Notes under the pieces: generated by a model
The model's database searches: none
The model's input: the letters and a program-made list of their open reading frames with translations, nothing else
What the model was told of the DNA's origin: nothing
Made by a program: the position numbers and the translations under genes
In this document: positions 9,179 through 18,020 of the stretch, piece by piece
Position numbering within the stretch: the first letter of the stretch is position 1
Layout of the letters: each line of letters starts with the position of its first letter
Assembly: GCA_036675035.1 (NCBI GenBank)
Contig: JAKFFO010000043.1
Span: forward strand, 1 to 64,000
Direction of reading: 5' to 3'
DNA length: 64,000 nt
DNA from: MESE01 sp036675035
Lineage (GTDB): Bacteria > Pseudomonadota > Gammaproteobacteria > Burkholderiales > Burkholderiaceae_D

Positions 9179-11116
9179 ATGCTTGAGTATATTCGTACGC
9201 ATCAGAAGCTGATGATGCTTCTATTGATTGTCCTGATTGTTCCATCGTTTCTGTTCTTCGGGCTTGAGGGTTATACCAGCATGGGCGGTGGCGTCAATGC
9301 CGTGGCCAAGGTTGCCGGGCAAACGATTACGCAACAGGAACTGGATGCGGCGCATCGCGACCAGATGCAGCGCCTTCGGCAGATGTTCGGTCCGCAATTC
9401 GATCCCAGGATGTTCGACACACCCGAGGCCAAGCAAGAGATTCTCGAAGGCCTGATCACGCAGAAAGTACTGCTTGCTGAAGTGCAGCGCAATAATCTTA
9501 CCGTCACGGATCAGGCGCTGCAGAACGCCATCCTGGCCATGCCGGAATTGAAGACGCCGGACGGAAAATTCGATCATGAACGGTACAAGTCGCTGCTTGC
9601 CTTGCAGGGCATGACGCCGGCAATGTTCGAGGCGCGCTTGCGCACCGACCTCGCGCTGCAACAGTTGAGTGCCGCGATTCAGAATACGGCGATCGCGCCG
9701 AAATCAGTAGCCGGCAGGATATCGAACATTACCGAGCAGGAGCGCGAAGTACAGGAAATGCTGTTCAAGGCATCGGACTATGCATCTAAAGTGAACGTCA
9801 CGGATCAGATGCTCAAGGACTATTACGAAAAAAATGCCAGCCAGTTCGAGATTCCGGAACAGGTGAAGGCGGAATATATAGTGCTGGATGCGGAAGCGGC
9901 GAAAGCACAGATATCGGTTAGCGATGCCGACGTTAAATCGTATTACGAACAAAACGCAAAGCGCTATTCGACTGACGAACAACGGCGTGCGAGCCATATT
10001 CTGATTTCCGTAAGCGATGGCGCTTCGGCTGCCGAGAAGGAAGCGGCAAAAGCGAAAGCGGAAAGTCTGCTGGCGCAGCTGCGCAAGAATCCTGATGATT
10101 TCGCCAAGCTGGCGAAGGAGCATTCGCAGGACCCGGGTTCGGCGGAGCGCGGCGGTGATCTCGGTTTCTTCGGCAAAGGAATGATGGTCAAGCCGTTCGA
10201 AGAGGCTGCTTACAAATTGAAGCAAGGCGAAATCAGCGATGTGGTGCAATCCGACTTCGGATATCACATCATTCAGCTGACAGATATCAAGCCAGGTTCG
10301 GTCAAGAGCCTGGAAGATGTAAGAGCTGACATTGCCGGAGAAATCAAAAATCAGCTGGCCACGAAGAAGTTTGCTGAAATGGCTGAAACACTGAGCAATA
10401 CCGTGTATGAACAGGCCGACAGTTTGAAACCGGCAGCCGAAAAGCTGAACTTGAAAATTGAAACGATTTCGAATTTGTCCCGGACACCGAATCCGGCTGC
10501 GGACGCAAAATCGCCAACCAATAATCCGAAATTTCTGGCAGCGATATTTTCCGATGAGGCGATCAAGCGCAAGCACAACACCGAAGTAGTCGAGGTTGCA
10601 CCCGGTACTCTGATCGCTGGCCGTGTGGTCGAATACAAGCCAGCTACCCGGCGTCCTTTCGAAGAAGTGAAGGACGTCGTACGGGAGCGCGTTGTCCAGA
10701 CCGAGGCGCTCAAGCTTGCAAAACAGGCCGGCGAAGCGAAGCTGGCCGAGCTGAAGCAAAAGGGCGATTCGACAGGTTTTTCCGCGCCGAAGATGGTGTC
10801 AAGGAAGAATCCACAGGATCTGCGCGGAGAAGCATTTACCGCGGTAATGAAAGCCGATACATCCAATTTGCCTGCGCATATCGGCGTCGAGCTTCCTGGA
10901 CTGGGATACGGGGTGTATCGCATCAATAAGGTTGCGCAGCCGGCGGCCAGCGATGACGCGCAACGTCAAGCCCAGCAGCAGCAAATCGCGAATGCGATTG
11001 CACAGATGGAAATGAATGCCTATATCGATGTTTTGAAAAAGAAAGCGGAAGTCGAAATTACAAACCCGATAACGACGGACTCCAAAGCAGCGGAAGAGGC
11101 AGATGTGGGCAATTGA
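9179..11116 (+). CDS. ppiD: Membrane-anchored periplasmic folding chaperone / peptidyl-prolyl isomerase (PpiD type)
   Basis: The protein has 645 residues. A single N-terminal membrane anchor (about residues 12-30, LMMLLLIVLIVPSFLFFG) puts the rest in the periplasm. A SurA-like N-terminal chaperone region (about 35-170) precedes one parvulin domain (about 265-360) with RRASHILI, SQDPGSAERGGDLGFFG and SDFGYHIIQ. A second, non-parvulin chaperone region follows. PpiD helps newly exported proteins fold at the Sec translocon. ATG 9179 is chosen over the TTG two codons earlier. The hupB-ppiD neighbourhood is as in enterobacteria. A terminator follows. Confidence 0.92.
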   Translation: MLEYIRTHQKLMMLLLIVLIVPSFLFFGLEGYTSMGGGVNAVAKVAGQTITQQELDAAHRDQMQRLRQMFGPQFDPRMFDTPEAKQEILEGLITQKVLLAEVQRNNLTVTDQALQNAILAMPELKTPDGKFDHERYKSLLALQGMTPAMFEARLRTDLALQQLSAAIQNTAIAPKSVAGRISNITEQEREVQEMLFKASDYASKVNVTDQMLKDYYEKNASQFEIPEQVKAEYIVLDAEAAKAQISVSDADVKSYYEQNAKRYSTDEQRRASHILISVSDGASAAEKEAAKAKAESLLAQLRKNPDDFAKLAKEHSQDPGSAERGGDLGFFGKGMMVKPFEEAAYKLKQGEISDVVQSDFGYHIIQLTDIKPGSVKSLEDVRADIAGEIKNQLATKKFAEMAETLSNTVYEQADSLKPAAEKLNLKIETISNLSRTPNPAADAKSPTNNPKFLAAIFSDEAIKRKHNTEVVEVAPGTLIAGRVVEYKPATRRPFEEVKDVVRERVVQTEALKLAKQAGEAKLAELKQKGDSTGFSAPKMVSRKNPQDLRGEAFTAVMKADTSNLPAHIGVELPGLGYGVYRINKVAQPAASDDAQRQAQQQQIANAIAQMEMNAYIDVLKKKAEVEITNPITTDSKAAEEADVGN

Positions 11117-11170
11117 TTAAGAGAAGGCCGGTTCGCGATTGCGGCCCGGTTCAACTCCCGGCTTCAGAAA

Positions 11171-11197
11171 AAAATCCGCTCATCGAGCGGATTTTTG
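11171..11197 (+). terminator. Rho-independent terminator after ppiD
   Basis: The 11-bp perfect stem AAAATCCGCTC / GAGCGGATTTT (11171-11181 with 11185-11195) has the loop ATC and ends in a T-run. It is symmetrical enough to work in both directions. Confidence 0.9.
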
Positions 11198-11496
11198 TAT
11201 TAATGCGGTGAATCCGTTCACACTGAACCGGATACGGGTTCCCGGGAATTAGAGTCTATCCCGGTCGGCACAGTCAGTTGGAGTAGAGGCGGTTTGCGTT
11301 TGGAGCAAGGGTGAAGCAGGGAGGTGTTGCCGGGCATGCCCCGCATCTGCGCAACGGCACCGGCTTGCAAGCCGTTGTGCGCCCTGCAAGGGTGGCGCCG
11401 CGCCATTCCCCAAGGGGACGGTTCAGTGCGTAGCGAGCTATGGCAGGAAGCCCGACGCAGGGCCGGAAGCAAAGCGATCCACCGCAGCGATCGAGC
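11198..11496. other. Non-coding, palindrome-rich intergenic stretch
   Basis: No open frame here looks like a gene. Between 11332 and 11417 there are five closely packed inverted repeats: GGGCATGCCC (11332-11341); a 10-bp stem 11349-11358 with 11371-11380 that overlaps the palindrome GGCTTGCAAGCC (11362-11373); CCCT/AGGG (11382-11392); TGGCG/CGCCA (11393-11405); and CCCC/GGGG (11408-11417). It could be a dispersed genomic repeat or a structured RNA. I cannot match it to a known RNA family. Confidence 0.5.
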
Positions 11497-12567
11497 CTAC
11501 TGGGATGGGTTCTTATTGAGCAGATACTGCGCCGCCTGGCCGAAAGCTTCGTCGGAAATCCCGGTTAATTCCAGTCTCTCCGCCTGTGAAACCATGGAAA
11601 AATTCCGATTGATCGAGCGCAGATATGCCGGATCGTAATGATCGGCGAGAAGTTCTTCGACCAGCGCTTCCATACGCCCACCCCGCGCCATAGCCTGCCA
11701 TTGCGCAATCTTCTCGCGTCCATGCAACGTGACCAGGCAATCGAGCTGGGCGTTCAATACCGTAGGGTCGCCGGTAAAATGCGCGTAGTCTTCCATCAGC
11801 AGCTGCACGCGATCAGCTCTCGGCAGCAGAAGTGAAGTGCACGGCGATGCACGCATTTTTTCCATCAATGCATCCGGCACGCGCAAGTTTCCGATTTTTT
11901 TACTTTCGGATTCCACGAACACGACGCGTCGAGAGTCGAACTGCCGTAGCGTTTGCCAGACGCTGCTATCAAAGCTCTTTTGCGAAGGTTGCGCCTCACT
12001 GGGCAGATTTCCGAGCACCGATCCGCGGTGCGATGCCAATTGCTCGAGATCGAGAACCTGCGCCCCCTCGGCAGCGAGTGTTTGCAGCAGCCGGCTCTTG
12101 CCGCTGCCGGTGGTGCCGCAGACGACATTGAACGTGAAATGGGAAGGCAGTTCGGTCAACGCATGATTGACATGCCGTCGATACTCCTTGTACCCGCCAT
12201 CCAGCTGAACCGCGGGCCAGCCGATTTTCGCGAGTATCAGGGTCAGCGACCCGCTACGGTTCCCGCCTCGCCAGCAATAGATCAGCGGTTTCCAGTCGCG
12301 CGGCTTGTCGGCGAACATGGTATCGATGTGCCGCGCAATATTGCGCGATACCAGTGCCGCCCCAACTTTCTTGGCTTCGAATGAACCGGTTTGTTTGTAC
12401 AGCGTGCCGACGCGCGCGCGCTCATCGTCGCTCAGCACCGGGCAATTGATTGCTCCGGGTATATGGTCCTCCGCGAACTCGGATTCGCTGCGGACATCGA
12501 TGACTGCATCGAACCGGTCGAGTTGAGGAAGAATTTCCGTAAAAGGAAGCAAGGCGGGGTATTTCAT
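11497..12567 (-). CDS. mnmH: tRNA 2-selenouridine/geranyl-2-thiouridine synthase
   Basis: This 356-residue enzyme (SelU/YbbB) modifies the wobble 2-thiouridine of Lys, Glu and Gln tRNAs, using selenophosphate or geranyl diphosphate. The N-terminal rhodanese domain has DVRSESEF and the catalytic cysteine loop YCWRGGNRSGS (about residues 95-107). A P-loop domain follows with GTTGSGKSRLL (about 150-160). No selD or selA is in the window, so whether selenium is used here is unknown. It lies convergently to ppiD and just downstream of the tesA-like gene on the same strand (15-bp gap), suggesting cotranscription. Confidence 0.93.
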   Translation of the reverse strand: MKYPALLPFTEILPQLDRFDAVIDVRSESEFAEDHIPGAINCPVLSDDERARVGTLYKQTGSFEAKKVGAALVSRNIARHIDTMFADKPRDWKPLIYCWRGGNRSGSLTLILAKIGWPAVQLDGGYKEYRRHVNHALTELPSHFTFNVVCGTTGSGKSRLLQTLAAEGAQVLDLEQLASHRGSVLGNLPSEAQPSQKSFDSSVWQTLRQFDSRRVVFVESESKKIGNLRVPDALMEKMRASPCTSLLLPRADRVQLLMEDYAHFTGDPTVLNAQLDCLVTLHGREKIAQWQAMARGGRMEALVEELLADHYDPAYLRSINRNFSMVSQAERLELTGISDEAFGQAAQYLLNKNPSQ

Positions 12568-12582
12568 GAACCGGTCATCGCC

Positions 12583-13200
12583 TTACTTTAATAGCGGCTT
12601 CAAATGAGGCCATACGTTGTCGAGCAATCGAGGCTGCGCTTCAGCGGTGGGATGAATGCGATCGGACTGAAACAGCTGAGGTTGATCAGCCATGCCATCG
12701 AGCAGAAACGGTACCAGAGATACTTTCAATTCCTTGGCAAGCTTGGGAAAGATACCGGCAAATCGCTGAGTGTAATCGCGGCCGTAGTTAGGAGGGATCT
12801 GCATGCCGACCAAAAGCACCTTGGCTTGCGCCTTTTTCGATTCGTTGATCATCGCACGCAAATTTGCCTCCGTTGCTGCCAGCGATAAGCCGCGAAGCGC
12901 ATCGTTTGCGCCCAGTTCAATCACAACGATATCGGGGCGATGTTTTTGCAAAAGGGGTTGAAGTCGCGCTCTGCCTCCACTGGTGGTTTCTCCGCTGATG
13001 CTGGCATTGACAATTGAGGCATCGATTTTTTCCGTTGCGAGTTTTTTTTCCAGTAACGGCACCCAGCCGGCGCCGCGGGTCAGACCGTATTCCGCCGACA
13101 GGCTGTCCCCAAGCACGAGTATGGTTTTTGATGCAGAATAAGCCGTCGAGGCGGCCAGCGCGAACACGATCAAGGCCAGCGCTCGCAGACTTCGCATCAT
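12583..13200 (-). CDS. tesA: SGNH-family arylesterase / acyl-CoA thioesterase I-like lipase, exported
   Basis: This 205-residue protein has a signal peptide (MMRSLRALALIVFALAASTAYSA) and the SGNH hydrolase blocks: GDSLS with the nucleophile Ser, the oxyanion Gly, GANDAL with Asn, and DRIHPTAEAQ carrying the catalytic Asp-His pair. Such proteins hydrolyse small esters, lysophospholipids or acyl-CoAs in the periplasm. ATG 13200 is chosen because AAGAGGA sits just upstream and the signal peptide starts there; ATG 13197 is equally possible. It is divergent from the ABC ATPase gene with only 28 bp between, the same pairing as tesA-ybbA in E. coli. Confidence 0.9.
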   Translation of the reverse strand: MMRSLRALALIVFALAASTAYSASKTILVLGDSLSAEYGLTRGAGWVPLLEKKLATEKIDASIVNASISGETTSGGRARLQPLLQKHRPDIVVIELGANDALRGLSLAATEANLRAMINESKKAQAKVLLVGMQIPPNYGRDYTQRFAGIFPKLAKELKVSLVPFLLDGMADQPQLFQSDRIHPTAEAQPRLLDNVWPHLKPLLK

Positions 13201-13228
13201 TCCTCTTACAACGACAAGATCATTTTGC

Positions 13229-13912
13229 ATGCAACAACCTTCCGGACATAATCCCGCAATTGACGTCACCCATCTTACGAAACGCGTAGTGGATGCCACC
13301 GGTGAACTGACCATTCTTCAGGACATCAATTTTACCGTGCAAGCAGGGGGAACGCTTGCAATTGTCGGGGCGTCCGGGTCTGGAAAATCGACGCTGCTTG
13401 GATTGCTCGCAGGCCTCGATACGCCGACGCAAGGTTCGGTCAAGTTGAATGGCACCGACATATTCGCGCTGGATGAAGATGGCCGCGCAGGATTGCGTAA
13501 AACGCAACTCGGATTCGTATTCCAGTCGTTTCAGTTGCTCGGGCATTTGAACGCACTGGAAAATGTGATGCTGCCACTTGAACTGCGCAATGATGCGACG
13601 GCCAAAGAGAAGGCGAAATCGATGCTTTCGCGTGTCGGCCTATCGACCCGCTTGAAGCATTATCCAAAATACTTGTCGGGAGGGGAGCAGCAAAGGGTTG
13701 CATTGGCGCGCGCGTTCGTCTGCGAGCCGCCGCTATTGTTTGCGGACGAGCCGACCGGAAGCCTGGATGCGGCGACCGGCGAGTCGGTAATCAGGCTGAT
13801 GTTCGAGTTGAATCGGGAATATCGATCGACGCTGGTGCTGGTAACGCATGATCCGGCGATCGCGGCGCTGTGCGAAACGACGATCACGATTGCCGCGGGA
13901 CGACTTGTTTAA
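13229..13912 (+). CDS. ABC transporter ATP-binding protein, YbbA/LolD/MacB-type
   Basis: This is a 227-residue stand-alone nucleotide-binding subunit. Walker A is GASGSGKST (about residues 48-56), the Q-loop lies in FQSFQLL, the signature is LSGGEQQR (about 148-155), Walker B LLFADEPTGSLD, and the H-loop VTHD. The family (ybbA, lolD, macB) drives FtsX/MacB-like permeases that act on lipoproteins, peptides or cell-wall enzymes rather than classic import. The expected large FtsX-type permease (ybbP) is absent: the next gene is gluconokinase. The partner must be elsewhere or lost. Confidence 0.9.
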   Translation: MQQPSGHNPAIDVTHLTKRVVDATGELTILQDINFTVQAGGTLAIVGASGSGKSTLLGLLAGLDTPTQGSVKLNGTDIFALDEDGRAGLRKTQLGFVFQSFQLLGHLNALENVMLPLELRNDATAKEKAKSMLSRVGLSTRLKHYPKYLSGGEQQRVALARAFVCEPPLLFADEPTGSLDAATGESVIRLMFELNREYRSTLVLVTHDPAIAALCETTITIAAGRLV

Positions 13913-14026
13913 TGCGCTGTACCATATCTGCAGATGGCTTTGCCGATTGTCACATGAGGAAGCAAGCGTGCGGTCGTTGAGCCGGCAAATTCGATTCATG
14001 CGAAGGAGCAAGGTCCGGAATATCCG

Positions 14027-14560
14027 ATGGAAAAGCAATCCAAAAATCGAGCCGGTGGTTCACGCCGCTATGTGGTGATGGGAATCAGCGGGTCCGGTAA
14101 AAGCGAGATCGGACGGAGGCTGGCGAGTCGGCTGGGAATTGCGTACGAGGAAGGCGACGATTTTCACTCGCCGGAAAGTATCGCCAAAATGGCTGCCGGC
14201 ATTCCGCTGAATGACAGTGACCGGCAGGAATGGCTGCTGGCATTGCAATCGATCATCCGCCGCGCATTCGAACGGAACGAGGAACTGGTACTTACCTGTT
14301 CGGCATTGAAGCGGCGATACCGGGATTTGTTGAGAGCCGGCGATCCGGCGCTGATTTTCATACATTTGCATGGGGATCGGGACCTGATCGCCGGCCGCAT
14401 GAAACAGCGCAGCGGGCACTTCATGCCGGCGGTTCTTCTCGAAAGCCAGTTGCGCGATCTCGAACCGCTGGCTCAGGACGAACGCGCGATTCGCGTCGAT
14501 GTGGCTGCGACGCCCGACGAGATCGTCCAGCAGATCGTGGCGCAAATATCGGCAGTTTGA
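14027..14560 (+). CDS. gntK: Gluconokinase (thermoresistant-type, P-loop)
   Basis: This 177-residue kinase converts D-gluconate plus ATP to 6-phosphogluconate for the pentose-phosphate or Entner-Doudoroff pathways. The P-loop is GISGSGKSEIG (about residues 19-29). EEGDDFHSPESIAKMAAGIPL is the family gluconate-binding block, followed by LTCSALKRRYRD and a GHFMPAVLLESQ motif. It starts with MEKQSKN; the first 14 residues are non-conserved. No gluconate transporter or regulator is adjacent. It is followed after 112 bp by the methylglyoxal-synthase-like gene, a plausible sugar-phosphate metabolic pairing. Confidence 0.92.
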   Translation: MEKQSKNRAGGSRRYVVMGISGSGKSEIGRRLASRLGIAYEEGDDFHSPESIAKMAAGIPLNDSDRQEWLLALQSIIRRAFERNEELVLTCSALKRRYRDLLRAGDPALIFIHLHGDRDLIAGRMKQRSGHFMPAVLLESQLRDLEPLAQDERAIRVDVAATPDEIVQQIVAQISAV

Positions 14561-14672
14561 GCCGGCGCCAGCAAGTAAGCGGAAATTGACCGGCTGCACC
14601 AGCTGCAATTTGCAAGTGTTATGAATCCGGTCCGGAAATCGATCCGATTCTCATATTTCTGAAATTCAAATC

Positions 14673-15572
14673 ATGACTTCAACCACGTTGCGCTACAGAA
14701 TTGGCCTGGCTGCAAATCGTGCGCATCTTGATCGCCCGGATTCTGCACTGGTGCGGCTGTTCACCGAAGCGCACGACGCCATCGTGGCGCATTTGCAGCC
14801 GGACCTGGTGGTGGTCGGAAGAACGCTGGATGCGATCGTGGCGCACGGATTGCTGAAGAATTACCCGAACATCGAGCGCTTTCCTTATGGCCGCGACGGC
14901 GGATTGATGAAACTGGTTGCCCGGGTGGTCGACACCGACCGGTCGCGGACTCTGGATGCGGTGATTTATCTGATTGATCCGGTCGACCCATCTTCTACAT
15001 TTCCTGAGGCGGTCGCGCTGAAGCGGCAGTGCATCATTCACGGTAAACCGTTTCTATCAACGCTGGCTGGCGCACGTGAATGGATTGAACTGGAAGCGGT
15101 TGCATCCGGTGCGTCGCCGGATGCGGGGCTGGATCCGGTATTCGATCTGGCGAATGAAAACATTGCATTGATTGCGCACGATGCGATGAAGGAGCGAATG
15201 CTTTCCCTGGCAGAACGCAATTTCGATATTCTGGATCGATTTGCAATACGGTATGCAACCGGTACTACCGGCCGCCTGCTGAACGAGCTTGCACAAAAGA
15301 TCAAGGGCAAGGATGCCGGCCGCAACTGGGTGCGGCCATTCCTGAGCGGACCGATGGGCGGCGACGCGCAAATTGCGGAACTGATTCTGGATCGTCATTG
15401 CCGCAGATCCCTGTTTCTGGAGGATCCTCACGTCGCGCGGCAACATGAAGCCGATATTCAGCTGCTTGAACGCGCTGCCAGGACCGTGACCGACTTCGCA
15501 TGCTGCATCAGCGAGCAGCAGGGCATTGAGCGATGGTTCAACCGGTTGCGGAAGCGGCTGGCGATCGCCTGA
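14673..15572 (+). CDS. mgsA: Two-domain methylglyoxal synthase-like protein (N-terminal domain degenerate)
   Basis: The 299 residues are about twice the length of a normal methylglyoxal synthase (about 150), the enzyme that turns dihydroxyacetone phosphate into methylglyoxal plus phosphate. The C-terminal half (about 162-290) has the complete active-site set by comparison with E. coli MgsA: AHD (His169, Asp170), phosphate loop ATGTTG (195-200), SGPMGGD (Asp231), Asp251-Pro252, His258 and Asp261. The N-terminal half (about 7-140) follows the same plan (IGLAAN, VGRTLD, PYGRDGG, IDPVDP) but lacks these residues. I infer an internal duplication with one catalytic and one structural or regulatory half. 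The symbol is for the C-terminal domain. Confidence 0.82.
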   Translation: MTSTTLRYRIGLAANRAHLDRPDSALVRLFTEAHDAIVAHLQPDLVVVGRTLDAIVAHGLLKNYPNIERFPYGRDGGLMKLVARVVDTDRSRTLDAVIYLIDPVDPSSTFPEAVALKRQCIIHGKPFLSTLAGAREWIELEAVASGASPDAGLDPVFDLANENIALIAHDAMKERMLSLAERNFDILDRFAIRYATGTTGRLLNELAQKIKGKDAGRNWVRPFLSGPMGGDAQIAELILDRHCRRSLFLEDPHVARQHEADIQLLERAARTVTDFACCISEQQGIERWFNRLRKRLAIA

Positions 15573-15576
15573 TAGC

Positions 15577-16500
15577 CTATTCCGGCACGTTGTCGGTGTG
15601 CAGGCGATGGAAGCGCCGATGCTCAACATAAGCGATTCCGATGCCGCTTGTACAGATGATAGCGATGCCGATGACGGTCAGAGTATCCGGCAGTTGGCCG
15701 AATACGATCCATCCCATCAGCGTCGCCGATACGACCTGCATGTAGACGAACGGCGTCAACAGGGAAGCCTCTGCATGTTTGTAGGCGCTGTTGAGCAAAT
15801 AATGACCGAGCGTACTGGAGATGCCGGTGGACGCGAGAATCAATGCTTCGCGCAGGTCGGGAATCTGGCCGGACCAGAAAAAGGGTACCAGCATGCTGCT
15901 TCCAATTGTGCCGATCAACCCGCCGTAGAAAAGCGTCACCAGCGGGTCGTCCTGCTGATTGAGTTTGCGGTTCATGATGGCCAGTGCTGCGAAAGTAGTT
16001 GCCGACAGCATGCCCAATACAACACCGAATGGCACAATACCTCCGCCCGGACGGATCACGATCAGCATGCCGGTAAATCCGACCGCCACCGCGATCCAGC
16101 GCGACGGACGGCTCTTTTCGCCGAGCAGCCATGGCGATGCTGCCAGCACGATCAAGGGCGCGCAGAAATTCATCGCGGTTCCCTCGGCGAGCGGCACGAT
16201 CTTCAGCACCGAGAAAAACAGCAGGGTCGAGGTCAGCATGATTACCGCGCGGATGACTTGCAGCCGAGGCTGCTTCGACTGCAGTATGCTTCTGCCGGTG
16301 CGGCGCCGATACAGCGGTGCAATGGTGGCCGCCATCAGAATCGTATTCAGCGTGTAGCGCGCCCACGCAATGATGACGACATGATAGCCGGCCAGTGCCA
16401 GCAGCTTGCCGGCCGTGTCAAGCAGGGTCAGCGTCCACAGCGCCGACACCAGAAAGACAATACCGAGCAACGTTCTAGCGCGTGCCGCGGAATGGGGCAT
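15577..16500 (-). CDS. EamA/DMT-family inner-membrane transporter
   Basis: This 307-residue polytopic protein has about ten predicted transmembrane helices arranged as two EamA repeats (about residues 10-140 and 155-290), typical of drug/metabolite exporters. Family motifs such as PLAEGTAMNFCAPLIV and the second-repeat equivalent ASLLTPFVYMQVV are present. Substrate cannot be assigned. Its start overlaps the end of the NAD(P)HX repair gene by 26 bp, so it is translated from the same minus-strand transcript. It ends convergently only 4 bp from the methylglyoxal-synthase gene. Confidence 0.88.
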   Translation of the reverse strand: MPHSAARARTLLGIVFLVSALWTLTLLDTAGKLLALAGYHVVIIAWARYTLNTILMAATIAPLYRRRTGRSILQSKQPRLQVIRAVIMLTSTLLFFSVLKIVPLAEGTAMNFCAPLIVLAASPWLLGEKSRPSRWIAVAVGFTGMLIVIRPGGGIVPFGVVLGMLSATTFAALAIMNRKLNQQDDPLVTLFYGGLIGTIGSSMLVPFFWSGQIPDLREALILASTGISSTLGHYLLNSAYKHAEASLLTPFVYMQVVSATLMGWIVFGQLPDTLTVIGIAIICTSGIGIAYVEHRRFHRLHTDNVPE

Positions 16501-18007
16501 GGTCGTTGATCAGTTGATTCAGAATGGTGCGGGCAAAGGGAATCAACTCGTCGGCAGTTATTCCAACCGGACCGCTGCCTTGTTCCACCATCAGATCGGC
16601 TGCCTTGCCGTGCAGCCAGACCGCACACAGCGCGGCTTCCCATGCCGGAATATGCTGCGCCAGCAACGCGCCGCATATTCCGGCCAGCACGTCGCCGGTA
16701 CCGGCGGTAGCCAATGCGGGGTTGCCGGTGCGATTCACGACGATGCTGCCGTCCGGCTGCGCAATGATGGAGCCGGACCCTTTCAACACAACCAACGCAT
16801 TGAGGCGCCGCGATAATTCGCGGGCCGCAGCAATGCGGTCCGCTTGAATATCCGCGCTTGAAACCGTGAGCAGCCGCGCTGCTTCAAGCGGATGCGGGGT
16901 CAGCACGGTATCGCCTCTGCGCTGGGCCAGCTTGTGCTGCAAGCCGGGTTCGGAAGCAATCAGGTTCAACGCATCCGCATCGATCACCAGCGAGCACGGT
17001 GCATTGATCGCCCGCGCCACCAAATCATGCGCAGTGCGGGAGACGCCCAGACCCGGTCCAATCACTACCGCTGCATTGGAAAAATCGAGCGTGCCCGCAA
17101 CGCGGCACATCAGCTCCGGTTGCCCGGCGTCATATGCGGGAGCTTGCGCGACGAATCCGGCGTACACGCGGCCGGCGCCGCATTTGGCGGCGGCACGGGC
17201 GGCGAGAATGGCGGCGCCGGCCATGCCGATGTCGCCGCCGATAACCGCGACATCGCCGTGGCTGCCCTTGTGCGAGTTGTGCAAGCGTGGGACAAGCGCA
17301 TGCGCAAACAGTTCTATGTGGTTAAGCCGCGCACGCGGTGCCGGGAAAAGCGTTTCCTGTATCTCCAGGTCCACGATCTGCACCGTACCGGCGCAGTCCC
17401 TGCCGTTTGCGGTATGCAGTCCGGGTTTGTCGGCGACGAAGGTGATGGTGTGAGTTGCATGTATCGCCGTGCCATGCTGCCCGATGATGTTTCCGGTGTC
17501 GGCATCCAGACCGCTGGGCACATCGAGCGCAAGTACCGGACAGGCAAGCCGGTTGACGAGATCGATCAATGCACGATGCGTGCCGGTTATCGGCCGTCCG
17601 AGTCCGATTCCGAACAGGCCGTCGATGACTAGTGCCCAAGGCGTCGATTCGACATCCGGAACGAGCTGTGGATCCAAGAACCGCACATTGCTGCTTTTCG
17701 CACGCGCGAATGCCTGTCGAGCGTCGGCGGCCTGCTTGCCTGGATCGGCATAGCACAGCACGGATACCGCCACGCCGGTTTCCGCAAGATGGGTTGCCGC
17801 CTCCAGCGCATCGCCGCCGTTGTTGCCGGGTCCGGCAATGATCAGCACCGACGCGCCATTTTTCGGAGCCGGTATCAGGTCCAGTGCGGCCTGCGCGGCG
17901 GCCTGTCCGGCGCGTTGCATCAGCGTGCCGGGCGGAAGGCCGGCCATCGCCGCTCGCTCGATGGCGCGGATTTCAGCTACCGGGTAGAGCGCGGTGGTCG
18001 TAGTCAT
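16475..18007 (-). CDS. nnrD: Bifunctional NAD(P)HX epimerase / ADP-dependent NAD(P)HX dehydratase
   Basis: This 510-residue fusion repairs hydrated, damaged NADH and NADPH. The N-terminal YjeF epimerase domain (about 1-215) has the Rossmann motif IIAGPGNNGGDAL and LDVPSGLDADTG. The C-terminal YjeF/CARKD ribokinase-like dehydratase domain (about 230-500) has KGSHGDVAVIGG, VIGPGLGVS, VLTPHPLEAARL and the nucleotide motif ATAGTGDVLAG. This fused architecture is standard in proteobacteria. It is 13 bp downstream of an FAD oxidoreductase, suggesting cotranscription with flavin/NAD redox genes. Confidence 0.94.
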   Translation of the reverse strand: MTTTTALYPVAEIRAIERAAMAGLPPGTLMQRAGQAAAQAALDLIPAPKNGASVLIIAGPGNNGGDALEAATHLAETGVAVSVLCYADPGKQAADARQAFARAKSSNVRFLDPQLVPDVESTPWALVIDGLFGIGLGRPITGTHRALIDLVNRLACPVLALDVPSGLDADTGNIIGQHGTAIHATHTITFVADKPGLHTANGRDCAGTVQIVDLEIQETLFPAPRARLNHIELFAHALVPRLHNSHKGSHGDVAVIGGDIGMAGAAILAARAAAKCGAGRVYAGFVAQAPAYDAGQPELMCRVAGTLDFSNAAVVIGPGLGVSRTAHDLVARAINAPCSLVIDADALNLIASEPGLQHKLAQRRGDTVLTPHPLEAARLLTVSSADIQADRIAAARELSRRLNALVVLKGSGSIIAQPDGSIVVNRTGNPALATAGTGDVLAGICGALLAQHIPAWEAALCAVWLHGKAADLMVEQGSGPVGITADELIPFARTILNQLINDHAPFRGTR

Positions 18008-18020
18008 TCAGAAAGGTAAG

